60,203 nt of DNA from NCBI GenBank assembly GCA_036821485.1, contig DAISJM010000020.1, positions 1 to 60,203 of the forward strand, in the 5' to 3' direction. The notes beneath the pieces are model-generated. The model made no database searches. It had not been told where the DNA came from and was given only the letters and a program-made list of their open reading frames with translations. Below, one piece after another: positions 32,315 through 41,397 of this stretch; positions within the stretch are counted from its first letter, which is position 1; every line of letters starts with the position of its first letter. Origin of the DNA: DAISJM01 sp036821485. Lineage in GTDB: Bacteria; Verrucomicrobiota; Kiritimatiellia; CAIQIC01; JAGNIJ01. Both the position numbers and the translations under genes were made by a program.

Positions 32315-34875
32315 AGCACGCACCATGGCTGACCGCCGCGTGTTGCGCGAGTTGGGTTTGCGTGATGCTTCTTGCGGGGGTAGCAGGCTGTCGCTATCGG
32401 GCCGAACAGACTGTTGAGCCTTCCACGGCTTTGGTCGCCGAGCCGTGCCTTCCTGTCTACACATGCTCGCCGACAGATGACGCTTTTCTGGATGACGTCG
32501 AACGACGGGTCTTTGAATACTTCTGGGCGGAGGTTTATCCGGAGACCGGTATTGCGATCGATCATACCGAGAACCGCATTGGCAAAGTGGCGGCGACGGG
32601 TTTTGAGCTGGCTGCCGTATGCGTTGGCGTGCATCGGCAGTGGATCACCTACGAGCAGGGCTACGAGCGTGCGTTAAGGATTCTGAATGCATTTTGGGAT
32701 GACCCTGACGATCCGGCCGATGGGTTTGCCGAGGGCAAGTTCGGGTTGTACTGGCATTTTGTGGACGGCCACACGGGACGGAAGATGCCGCTCGATTGTG
32801 TGGCGATGTGCGATAGCGCCGACTTTGTGGCGGGGGCCATTCTTGCGGGCGAGTTTTTCAAAGGCACGGAAGTGGAGACGCTGGCAAACCGCATCTATGA
32901 CAACGTTCAGTGGGATGCGTTTGTGATGCCCAAGGCGGATGGATCGCCCGGGTTGATGTCCTTCGGGTGGGTGCCGCTTGGGGTCTCCGAGAGTTACCCC
33001 AAAGTGGACGGACTGCTTCCCATGGCCATGGAGGGTTTGTCTGACAATTCGCTCCTGATCTACGTATTGGCTTTGGGGTCCGATACGCATCCGATTCCGC
33101 AGGCCACATGGGAGCAGTATGTAGACACGTATGCCATCGACGAATACGCGGGATACTCCTGCGCGCGCACTGGAGCGCTTTTTTGCAGGCAGGTTCCGCA
33201 ATCCTTCATACGGTTCAGCAGAAAGCGCGACAGGAAGATGGATTACTTTCTGGATACGGCAAATGCGATTCTGGCCGACCGCGCCTTCAATGTCCGTGAA
33301 AACAACTATCCGCCGGAAGCGTGGGGTCTGACCGATTGCTTCGGCAAGGAATCCTACAGCCACGGCGCGCCGCCTGGTCCCGTGATGAATGACGGAACGG
33401 TGGGGTCCACGGCTTTTGTCGGTGCGTTGCCGCATGTTCCGGACGTGTCCCTTGCCGCGATGCACTTCGCGCGAAATCGCCTCGGTGATCGGTTCTGGGG
33501 AAAATACGGATTCACAAGCAGCTACAATCTGAAAAATGACTTCTGTAGTCCGCTTTACGTGGGCATTGAACTGGGTCCGATCATCATGATGATCGAAAAC
33601 TATCGCAGTGGGTTGATCTGGGATCTCTTCATGCGTCACAAGGCCGCACGCAATTTCCTCCAGCGCGGCGAGTTCAGTGGTGTCGTGGACGACTTTGAAC
33701 TGCCTCCCGAGGCGCCGACCTATGCAGACTGGAGCGTGATCGGTGGGCGGGGAATTGTCATGGGCGATGCTGCGCAACACGGGCGATTTGGCTTGTCGAT
33801 CAAGCAGAACGAGGGGGCTGGGATATCCATCGAGGGACAGTTGACCGACAACGACCTGCTGGACTTCAGCTTTGGCGCATTCCTCACGTGCTGGGCGAGA
33901 GACATCAACCTTACGAGCGCAGTGCTCAGCGTGAATGGATATGCAACGCGTGTACCGTGCGTGGGACGGCTGCCGGGTTCTGACTGGACACACTTCTACT
34001 TCGCATTACCTGCTGCCGTCCGGACCGGGCAACTTTGCGGTGTGCGATTCGACGGCTCGGTGACGGGTTTGAGTCCGGCATTCGACAACTGCACGATGGA
34101 AGCCGGTATGCCCGCGAGCGTGCCTGCAACACCGATGGATTTCACAGCGGGCGAAGGCCGGGTGCCCGGAACGGTCACGCTCCAGTGGATGGTGCCGGGT
34201 GGGGATGTGAGGGCTTTTGTGATTCGCATATCGGGCGATGGCGTGGAGGGGAGCATGCATCGCTTCGTCGAGCGAGACGTGTTGGAGTCTGCGGGTGTCA
34301 AGCAGGAGGAATCCGTAAGCGTGGCTGGATCCGGGCTGTATCGTTTCTCTGTTGCTTCAAGGGATCGATTCGGCCACACGAGCCCATACAGCCCCGAGTG
34401 TGCGACTCGAGCGCGGGGAGGCAGTGCCGTTGTTCGTATCCCTGCCGTGGATGAGTCGGGTATGGTTCGATGGCCTTGGACAGACGAGGGGTGGAGCGTG
34501 CGCGCATCGGAACCTGATGCAAGTGGCGGTCGTCACATGGACGTTACCTTCAAGAAGCGTCAGGCTTGGGACTTTTTTGAGATACCCCTGAATCCGGACA
34601 TGGTGGCGATGTATCGCTATCTTGTCATCCGCATGCGGGGCGACGTGAAGCTGTTGGCGAAGCTTTGGAGTAGTGATGCAAGCCAGTCTGACATGAACGC
34701 GCCGGCGATCAGCACCGATGGCGATTGGAAGCTGCTGAAGTACGACACGACCACGGCGAATCTCAAGCCCCGCGACAGACGTGAAGTTGTGAAGCTGTTG
34801 CTCTTCCCCGCAGCCGGTCTGCCATCCGCTGAAGGCTCATTTTCGATCGACTGGATTGAATACGCGGGTGAGTAA
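32311..34875 (+). CDS. GH144-type (glucoamylase-like, COG5368) lipoprotein
   Basis: 854 aa from the ATG at 32311. It has a lipoprotein signal with lipobox VAGC (Cys27). Residues about 50-450 match the GH144-type alpha/alpha barrel: DDVERRVFEYFWAEVYPETG, TGFELAAVCVGVHRQWIT, AWGLTDCFGKESYSHGAPPG, VGIELGPIIMMIENYRSG. Known members are endo-beta-1,2-glucanases; the substrate here is inferred from that. A beta-sandwich module (about 460-590), a fibronectin III-like module (VTLQWMVPGGDVRAFVIRI) and a terminal carbohydrate-binding-like module follow. The stop codon abuts the convergent glycosyltransferase stop with no gap. Confidence 0.82.
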   Translation: MKHAPWLTAACCASWVCVMLLAGVAGCRYRAEQTVEPSTALVAEPCLPVYTCSPTDDAFLDDVERRVFEYFWAEVYPETGIAIDHTENRIGKVAATGFELAAVCVGVHRQWITYEQGYERALRILNAFWDDPDDPADGFAEGKFGLYWHFVDGHTGRKMPLDCVAMCDSADFVAGAILAGEFFKGTEVETLANRIYDNVQWDAFVMPKADGSPGLMSFGWVPLGVSESYPKVDGLLPMAMEGLSDNSLLIYVLALGSDTHPIPQATWEQYVDTYAIDEYAGYSCARTGALFCRQVPQSFIRFSRKRDRKMDYFLDTANAILADRAFNVRENNYPPEAWGLTDCFGKESYSHGAPPGPVMNDGTVGSTAFVGALPHVPDVSLAAMHFARNRLGDRFWGKYGFTSSYNLKNDFCSPLYVGIELGPIIMMIENYRSGLIWDLFMRHKAARNFLQRGEFSGVVDDFELPPEAPTYADWSVIGGRGIVMGDAAQHGRFGLSIKQNEGAGISIEGQLTDNDLLDFSFGAFLTCWARDINLTSAVLSVNGYATRVPCVGRLPGSDWTHFYFALPAAVRTGQLCGVRFDGSVTGLSPAFDNCTMEAGMPASVPATPMDFTAGEGRVPGTVTLQWMVPGGDVRAFVIRISGDGVEGSMHRFVERDVLESAGVKQEESVSVAGSGLYRFSVASRDRFGHTSPYSPECATRARGGSAVVRIPAVDESGMVRWPWTDEGWSVRASEPDASGGRHMDVTFKKRQAWDFFEIPLNPDMVAMYRYLVIRMRGDVKLLAKLWSSDASQSDMNAPAISTDGDWKLLKYDTTTANLKPRDRREVVKLLLFPAAGLPSAEGSFSIDWIEYAGE

Positions 34876-36312
34876 TCAGTCCGCGCCAGACGACGCGACG
34901 TCAGCCGGAGGAAGGCGCAGCACGACATAGATGTTGTTGTGACAGACCTCGGCAGGTGCAGGTCGCCCCGTTTCCCTCGCAATTCTTTGCCAATCCATAT
35001 GCGCTCGTTGCCCATGGCGAAGCAGAACCAATAGGCCCGCGTCGCGGGGCAGGGTTGCGACAAACTCCTCAAGCGGGGTGGCCGCAGTGTAACGCGTTAT
35101 GATGTGGCTGTAGAACATGAGGACGCCGGCAGTCTGTTCGATGGTCACGGCGATATCATCCTCTTGAGCCGCGGGACGGAGGGACAACGCGATGTTCTTC
35201 AGGTCGGATGAGTAATCCGGTGTCCCCATGAAGCGTGGCGCAAAGACGGTCAACGACGCTGCGACAAGCGCAGCGAGCGCGATGGCGCGAAGCCCCCGGT
35301 TGTGAAAACGGGCGAAGGCCGCTTCCAAGATTCCGGCGCAGAAGAGTGCGACAAAGGGATAGATGAGCAGGAGGTACGTGTCGCGCTTGGTGGAGACCAT
35401 GGTAAGCATGATGAGGATGAGCAGAGTCATGGAGGCGAAGCTTCGCAGGCGGCGCAGAGATCCCCGGTCGGCGACCAGTCCATACAGCAGACAGGCGGCG
35501 AACAGGGCGAGCGTGAGAGGGGCGTCATTCCACCACTTGTCGAAGTAGAAGAGCGGTCCACCGTGGAGTGGCCCCAGCGCCGTGGTGGTGCGGCGGAGAA
35601 TGTTGAAGATCACGAATCGTTCCACGAACGGGTGTCCCCAACGGATGAACTGCAGGCCATACCAGGGCAAGCCGAGCGCAGCCCCGAGGAGGAGTGCGCG
35701 GCCGACATCACGCATGATCTGGCGTCGCACCTCACGTGTTGGTGCATCAAGAATGGGGATGAGAAACGCGATGGCGGGCAGGGGATTCTTCACCATACAG
35801 CCGAAGGCCAGCCAGAGGCCTGCGCGAAACCAGCGGGAGGAAGGGGGACCCCAGCGGAGCGCATGCGCGATTCCCAGCATGGAGAGCACCATGGCCGAAT
35901 CGAGCATTCCTTTGCGGGTGTAGTTCATCCATGGGGCTGTTGTGGCCAATAGGAAGACCGCCCAGAGTCCGGCGCGCCACGACTGAGTGCGCGTGGCGAT
36001 GAGGTAGATCATGCACATGCAACCGAGACCGAAGGCGGCCGACCAGAATCGCACTGCGAATTCGCTCTCCCCAAAAACGCGGAGGAGAACGGCTGTCAGC
36101 CAGTAATAGAGTGGGGGCTTATGGAAATCCGGATTGAGGGCGAAATGGGGCGAGAGCCAATCGCCGGTGACCAGCATCTCCCGCGACCGCTCTGCGGTGA
36201 GCGATTCATCCCAGACCCGGAGGCTGCCCGAAGACAGATTCCAGAAATAGAATAATGCGAGCGCCGCCACGAGGGCCGCCAGGCACAGTCGGCGTCTCTG
36301 TTCGGTAAGCAT
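34876..36312 (-). CDS. PMT/ArnT-type glycosyltransferase membrane protein
   Basis: 478 aa with about ten to twelve hydrophobic segments. The first periplasmic loop carries the catalytic-type signature LRVWDESLTAERSREMLVTG and NPDFHKPPLYYWLTAVLL, the DE and KPP motifs of lipid-linked sugar transferases (dolichyl-phosphate mannosyltransferase/ArnT superfamily). The short C-terminal soluble tail is reduced compared with ArnT. It probably moves a sugar from a polyprenyl phosphate donor to lipid, polysaccharide or protein in the periplasm; the acceptor is unknown. It is divergent from the next membrane/TPR gene. Confidence 0.87.
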   Translation of the reverse strand: MLTEQRRRLCLAALVAALALFYFWNLSSGSLRVWDESLTAERSREMLVTGDWLSPHFALNPDFHKPPLYYWLTAVLLRVFGESEFAVRFWSAAFGLGCMCMIYLIATRTQSWRAGLWAVFLLATTAPWMNYTRKGMLDSAMVLSMLGIAHALRWGPPSSRWFRAGLWLAFGCMVKNPLPAIAFLIPILDAPTREVRRQIMRDVGRALLLGAALGLPWYGLQFIRWGHPFVERFVIFNILRRTTTALGPLHGGPLFYFDKWWNDAPLTLALFAACLLYGLVADRGSLRRLRSFASMTLLILIMLTMVSTKRDTYLLLIYPFVALFCAGILEAAFARFHNRGLRAIALAALVAASLTVFAPRFMGTPDYSSDLKNIALSLRPAAQEDDIAVTIEQTAGVLMFYSHIITRYTAATPLEEFVATLPRDAGLLVLLRHGQRAHMDWQRIARETGRPAPAEVCHNNIYVVLRLPPADVASSGAD

Positions 36313-36432
36313 GAGTGGAGTATGACGGGCTGTTGAGTTCCGTCAACACTGTCGAAGAGGGACGCAAGTTGAAAGCGGTGGTTCCCGTCGGTGCGTCATG
36401 GTACGCTGTGCCACCATGAGAGGAGAGAACCG

Positions 36433-38766
36433 ATGATGGCGAGACGGTTGATCATCTGTGGTCTCTTGGCCGTTTTGTTGGTAGGCGTGGGGGCGATTTA
36501 CATCCGTGCGCTGTATGCGCCTCTGATTCTCGACGACGTTTCGGAACTGGCGCTGGCTCTGTCCTGGCAGTCGCCAGCGAAGGTATTGGGGCCTGACTGC
36601 TACGGGTTTTTCCGGCCGGTGAAGAACGTCATCTTCTATAGTCTCTCGAGGTTCCCCCATTCAATTCCCGTGGCAGGGCATGTTGTCTCCATCGTACTGT
36701 TTGGGCTGAGTATTGTTCTGGCGTTCTTCTACTTTCGGCGTGCTTTGGGGAGTGAGTGGTGGGCCTTGGTGGCGAGCTCGATCTGGGCGTTGGCGCCCAC
36801 GCAAGTTGCCGTTGTCGTATGGCTGAGCTGCGCGAACCAGCTTGTCATGATGTGCGCGGCCTTTGGCGCCATGATCTTGTATGAACGGTCGCAGGCCATG
36901 GCGGCGGAAAGCCGATCGTTGGCCTGGATCGGAGTGGCGGTGTGCAGTCTACTCGCGATGGCGAGTTATGAGGTTGCCGTAGTCCTGCCCGCGCTCATCG
37001 TTCTCCACGACGCGCTGGTTGATTCGCATCGCCTGCGGATGCTGCGCAATCGGGCAGGATACCTTGCGCTGTTTGCTTTGGCGGGAGTGTTTGTCGCGCT
37101 GCGCTTCGTGTTGGGTAATCGCACGCTGGCGGGCAATCAGCTCTTCGCGCCGATTACGAGGGGCGAACTGGTGCTCAGTTCCGGGTATTTCATCGTGGAG
37201 CATCTCAGCCTCTGGTTGTGGCCATTTGGCCGACAGAATCTCCTGCGATCTTTTGACCTGCGGCAGGAGGGTGTGGTTTTGGCGGTTGCCGCCGCATGGT
37301 TTGTTTTGGCGGCACTGATACTGGTGAGTATTCATCTGCGGCGGCGAGCCCCCTGGATCGGTTGGGGGCTGCTCTGGTTCGCCGTGGCGCTCTTTCCGGT
37401 CAGCAACATTGTTCCACTGTTTGTCGGACCGTTTGGCGACTATTACCTGCCGTTGGCCTCGATGGGGTTGGTGCTGGCGATTGTCCTTTCGTGTCGGTGG
37501 CTGGTGGCCGGTTGGCGCCCGTCGCGCACTGTGCTTCAACGACTGGCTGCAGTGGTTGTCATCGGTGCCGCGGCGGTGTGGTTCGGTTTTCGTGTCGCCG
37601 CGACGGCGCAATGGGTTCTTACGTGGAACTCGGAGGAGGCCCTCTTCCGCAAGACCTTGGAGGCTTACCCGGAATCTCATTCCGCGAGGGGTAATCTTGC
37701 GCGCGTGCTGTCTGAAGAAGGTCTTCTGGATGAGGCCATTCGCGAAGCAAGCAAGGTGATGGCCGATGCGCCATGGCAGACGCACGCCTACTACTCACTC
37801 GCCGATGCACTGCTGCGGTATGGTCGGTTGGAAGAGGCGATGGATGTTGTCCGCCGGGTCCACGACGTGGCGCCCACGGAAGTGTATCCTTCCGTGCTCG
37901 CCGGGTTCATCCAGGAGCAGTTGGGCGATGCGGCTGCTGCGGAGCGTTTCTATAGAGAGGCGCTCAAGCTGCCGTGGAATCCGGAGCAGTCGCCGACCGC
38001 GGCACTGAACCTCGGACGGATGTTGGCGGTGTCTGATCGGCTGGACGACGCGATGGAGGTCTGGCTGAGTGCAGCTCAGCGTGCGCCGTTGAATGGTGTG
38101 ATGCAGCACAACCTGGCTCTTGCCTACGCCCAGAAGGGAAATGAGGGCATGGCGCAGAAACACGCGGGGATGGCTGCATCGCTTGGGGTGCCCGTGGATG
38201 CCCGTCTCCTGCGTTCACTGCTGGCGCCCAAGACGAACAGCGTGCCGGTATCCGTGGAGCCGGCATTACCGTCTTTTACCCAGCGCGTTTGTCGCGTGAA
38301 GGTTAGCGCTGCAGGCGATGTGACGGTGGACGAGAAGAAGGTTACGGACATGGAGCTGGCAAGCGTGTTGGATGAGGTGCGCACGCGGGCGGATGCGATA
38401 GCGTTCAGTTCAGAGATTCCGACCAACACGCCGGTGTTCGAGAAGGTGATGAGGACAGGCTTGCCGGTCATCGTACGCCCCGGGGATGCTTCCCTGCGGG
38501 CGGGGCCGGCCGGGAGTGATCAGACACTCCAGAACACGAATCTCCGTGATGTCCCTGTTTCCAGACTCATTGGATATTACGCGTCACTGGCGGGTTCCCG
38601 GGTGTTGAACCCGGCAGGCATCGAGGCGCGGGTGAGCCTCTCCATGGACGATGCATCGAGGGATGAGGCGCTTACCGCTGTCGAAGTGGAGCTCTCACGC
38701 CACAACATCGCGATTTCGCGGTCGTCGGACGACAGTATTCAGGTCCGATGGAAGAAGGCCTGGTAG
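36433..38766 (+). CDS. TMTC-like membrane/TPR protein with ExbD-like and secretin-N-like C-terminal domains
   Basis: 777 aa from the ATG at 36433 behind GGAGAG. Residues 1-400 are a polytopic membrane region with a first-loop LILDDVSELALAL and FRPVKNVIFYSLSRF, like the GT-C fold of TMTC proteins. Residues about 410-590 are TPR units (SARGNLARVLSEEGLLDEAI, HAYYSLADALLRYGRLEEAM). Residues about 615-680 resemble an ExbD/TolR periplasmic domain (VKVSAAGDVTVDEKKVTDME). Residues about 697-775 resemble an STN/secretin N0 domain (NLRDVPVSRLIGYYASLAG, RVSLSMDDASRDEALTAVEV). The two last assignments are by pattern and are tentative. Divergent from the ArnT-type gene. Confidence 0.75.
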   Translation: MMARRLIICGLLAVLLVGVGAIYIRALYAPLILDDVSELALALSWQSPAKVLGPDCYGFFRPVKNVIFYSLSRFPHSIPVAGHVVSIVLFGLSIVLAFFYFRRALGSEWWALVASSIWALAPTQVAVVVWLSCANQLVMMCAAFGAMILYERSQAMAAESRSLAWIGVAVCSLLAMASYEVAVVLPALIVLHDALVDSHRLRMLRNRAGYLALFALAGVFVALRFVLGNRTLAGNQLFAPITRGELVLSSGYFIVEHLSLWLWPFGRQNLLRSFDLRQEGVVLAVAAAWFVLAALILVSIHLRRRAPWIGWGLLWFAVALFPVSNIVPLFVGPFGDYYLPLASMGLVLAIVLSCRWLVAGWRPSRTVLQRLAAVVVIGAAAVWFGFRVAATAQWVLTWNSEEALFRKTLEAYPESHSARGNLARVLSEEGLLDEAIREASKVMADAPWQTHAYYSLADALLRYGRLEEAMDVVRRVHDVAPTEVYPSVLAGFIQEQLGDAAAAERFYREALKLPWNPEQSPTAALNLGRMLAVSDRLDDAMEVWLSAAQRAPLNGVMQHNLALAYAQKGNEGMAQKHAGMAASLGVPVDARLLRSLLAPKTNSVPVSVEPALPSFTQRVCRVKVSAAGDVTVDEKKVTDMELASVLDEVRTRADAIAFSSEIPTNTPVFEKVMRTGLPVIVRPGDASLRAGPAGSDQTLQNTNLRDVPVSRLIGYYASLAGSRVLNPAGIEARVSLSMDDASRDEALTAVEVELSRHNIAISRSSDDSIQVRWKKAW

Positions 38767-38787
38767 GTCGCACGAGTTGAAACACCG

Positions 38788-41313
38788 ATGACGGGCAAAT
38801 CCACATCCTTTGAGCATTGGTTCTCTGAGCATCGGGAGTCACTGTCCGCCGGTGGATTGTCGCTGGACGGTGGTGAGCCGGGGCGGATGCCGGCGGCCGG
38901 GTTTGCGGAGGCGAAGATCCGACTTCTGTTGGCGCGACCTTCCACCTATGACGACGTGCGTCCATCGATCACGCACCGTCTTCTCTACTGGGCCGCCAGG
39001 CAGGTGCCCGGCGTTTATGTGGACATGGCGTTCCTGCCCCCGGCGCGGGATGTTGCAATCATGCGGCGTGATAACGTGCCGCTGTGGTTGGCGTCCGGCT
39101 GCAAACGCTCGCCGCGGGATTTCGATGTCGTGGGCGTCAGTCTTTCGGTTCAACAGGAGGCATGGAATCTGCCTGCGCTTATGCATGGGTCGGGGCTTGA
39201 GCTTGCGGCGGCGAGACGGGCAGCTGACCCGACACACCCCCTGATTGTCCTGGGCGGTCACGCCGCGGCATCCACGCCCTTCCTTCACGGCAATGTGGAT
39301 GGGGAGGGATCCGGCGGCCTTGTGGATGTGGTCTGCAATGGGGACGGGGTGACGTGGTTGCAAGAGTTCCTTCGCGTGTGCCTGGCAGTGAAGGATGCGG
39401 GCGGGGGGCGGGATGCCATCATCCGCGGACTCATGAAACGCGTCCCGGGAAGTTACGTGCCTGCCGGATACGACCATGTCTATGAAGACGGCACATTGCG
39501 CCTGAGTTCGTGTGATGGAACCGTGATGCCCGTGGCGTATCGGAAGGATCCGCACGACGCATGGCTTTGCGGTTACGACGGCGCCTGTATTCCATTTGCG
39601 CAGGAGGAGACGGAAGAGACCATTCCCCTTGCGGCGGGATGTGTGTACCGCTGCCGTTTCTGTCAGAGCGGTTGGGTTCGTGGCGGGCATGACGTTGCGG
39701 CTGTGGAGGGATTGCTGGCTGCGGCCACGAGGATCAAGGCCAATACGGCTGCGTCGGATCTGAACCTGTTGGCTTCGGATGCCTGCAGTGTGAAGGGCCT
39801 GTGCGGCCTGGTTGATCGCCTGTCGGACGTGTTCGAGCGGATATCGCTGAAGAGTCTGGCCGTGCCCATGCTGGCACGTCACCGCGAATTGCGGGCGATG
39901 GTGCGTCGTATTGAGAAGACAGAATTCACTTTTGGCGTGGAAGGGATCAGCGAGCGGCTGCGCGATTACCTGGGCAAGTCTGTATCGACCGAGGATCTGT
40001 GCTCCGTGCTTCGCGAGATATCGTCGTCGGGTCTGCGGCAGGCAAAGTTGTTCTTCATCATGACCGGGCGCGAGGATGAGTCGGATGTCGAGGAGTTTGC
40101 TGAACTTCTGCGGAAGGTCCGAAGGAATGTCGGCGGCACGCGTGTGATCATCAGTTTCATGCCGCTGTTCCATGCCCCGTTCACACCGATGCAGTTCGAC
40201 GAGGTGCTTCCGCTGCGGGACATCATCATGATGCAGGTGGAGGCTGTGGCGAAAGGGGCAGGCTGCGAGTTCCGGTGGAGTACAGAGCCCGCCGAGATCA
40301 GGATGATGAATCTCCTGTGTCGCGCGGGTCGACGCGCGACCAGATGTGTGGTGGACCTGTGCCGGGATGTGCAACAGCTTTATTACGAAGATATATCCGC
40401 AGCCCTTTGCAGGGACATGGAGCGACGTCTTGTCGACGCCGGGCTCGATGTGGCGGCGCTGACGCGTGGTGTCAGGAAGGGCGAGAGTCTGCCATGGGAT
40501 GATCTGTCCTCGGGCACGAAGCGCGAATTGCTTTGGCGATCGCATCGCAAGGGAATCGATCTGTTGGATGGCAAACACGGGCATATCGAAAAGGTGGAGC
40601 GGATAGCAGGGGGGGTGGGGGGAGGCGATGTGCCGCGGGTGGCAGAGGGTAGGGGTCGTACGGAACCCGCGATCCGGAGGTTTGTTTGCCGGATTGGAAT
40701 GGAGCAGGCACGGAGGCCTGACGTGAGCGTGGCAAGGGGCCTCCTTCGAGAGTGGTTGTTGCGGGACGCATCGGCGACGCGTGCCTACGCAGGTCGGCCG
40801 GCTGTCACGAGATTCCCCGGGGCGTGGGGACTGGTGCTGCTTCAAGGTCGATTTAGAGAACAGTTGCTGTGTGATGGCCTTCCGAAAGATGTGCCGGGAT
40901 TTCTGACTACTGACCGTGAGGTGGCTGCGTGGGATATGGATGGGCTCCTTTATCTTCTTTGCCTCTCTGACGGCGCCGAGGTGGAGTCGGTGCTGAAGGA
41001 TGCGCGGATACCTTTCCAATCCGTGCGGCGTGACGGTGCGCTGTGGTCCGTGGTGGGGGCGAATCATCGACGTCGTGTGGGCATTACCACTGTGGAGCGG
41101 CGCACATCGGGAGAAGTTCGCGTCCTTTGCAGCGGGGCCGTGGTCGATTTTCTGACACGCGTTCATGCAGCCCCGTGGGTTGGGGCGGAATGCATCGGTC
41201 TCTTCGCGGAAGAAGCCGGTCGTGGGGGAGCCTTGCGTTGCCTGCACTTCACTGGGGATGTGGATTCGACATGGTCTGGTCCGGATCGTCTGCTTGAGCG
41301 CCCCCCAAAGTGA
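38788..41313 (+). CDS. divergent B12-binding-type radical SAM protein
   Basis: 841 aa. The radical SAM cluster motif is C285-x3-C289-x2-C292 (AAGCVYRCRFCQSG). The N-terminal region (RDFDVVGVSLSVQQEAWNLP, PLIVLGGHAAASTPF) follows the cobalamin-binding-like fold seen in the TIGR03960-type group, but no DxHxxG cobalamin histidine is visible. The barrel continues with KTEFTFGVEGISERLRDYLG and GLRQAKLFFIMTGREDESD. The last roughly 300 residues match nothing I recognise. Reaction unknown. It follows the TMTC-like gene by 21 bases. Confidence 0.8.
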   Translation: MTGKSTSFEHWFSEHRESLSAGGLSLDGGEPGRMPAAGFAEAKIRLLLARPSTYDDVRPSITHRLLYWAARQVPGVYVDMAFLPPARDVAIMRRDNVPLWLASGCKRSPRDFDVVGVSLSVQQEAWNLPALMHGSGLELAAARRAADPTHPLIVLGGHAAASTPFLHGNVDGEGSGGLVDVVCNGDGVTWLQEFLRVCLAVKDAGGGRDAIIRGLMKRVPGSYVPAGYDHVYEDGTLRLSSCDGTVMPVAYRKDPHDAWLCGYDGACIPFAQEETEETIPLAAGCVYRCRFCQSGWVRGGHDVAAVEGLLAAATRIKANTAASDLNLLASDACSVKGLCGLVDRLSDVFERISLKSLAVPMLARHRELRAMVRRIEKTEFTFGVEGISERLRDYLGKSVSTEDLCSVLREISSSGLRQAKLFFIMTGREDESDVEEFAELLRKVRRNVGGTRVIISFMPLFHAPFTPMQFDEVLPLRDIIMMQVEAVAKGAGCEFRWSTEPAEIRMMNLLCRAGRRATRCVVDLCRDVQQLYYEDISAALCRDMERRLVDAGLDVAALTRGVRKGESLPWDDLSSGTKRELLWRSHRKGIDLLDGKHGHIEKVERIAGGVGGGDVPRVAEGRGRTEPAIRRFVCRIGMEQARRPDVSVARGLLREWLLRDASATRAYAGRPAVTRFPGAWGLVLLQGRFREQLLCDGLPKDVPGFLTTDREVAAWDMDGLLYLLCLSDGAEVESVLKDARIPFQSVRRDGALWSVVGANHRRRVGITTVERRTSGEVRVLCSGAVVDFLTRVHAAPWVGAECIGLFAEEAGRGGALRCLHFTGDVDSTWSGPDRLLERPPK

Positions 41314-41365
41314 TGTGTGGTTAATGCTCGCGGTTATGCGATGGATAGGCTATGGTAGCCCCTGT

Positions 41366-41380
41366 TGCATGCGTCATGCA
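41366..41380. promoter_or_regulatory. palindrome upstream of the NYN gene
   Basis: TGCATG-CGT-CATGCA (41366-41380) is a perfect 6-bp inverted repeat with a three-base centre, 17 bases before the ATG at 41398. It could be an operator in the 84-base gap or a short hairpin at the 5' end of the mRNA. Confidence 0.3.
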
Positions 41381-41397
41381 TGCCAAGGAGAAGAGCC

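Noticed and set aside
38839..41247. 802-codon open frame on the minus strand opposite the radical SAM gene
   Set aside because: His/Arg/Pro-rich sequence without domains; the + strand frame has the cysteine motif and family pattern. Shadow of a GC-rich gene.
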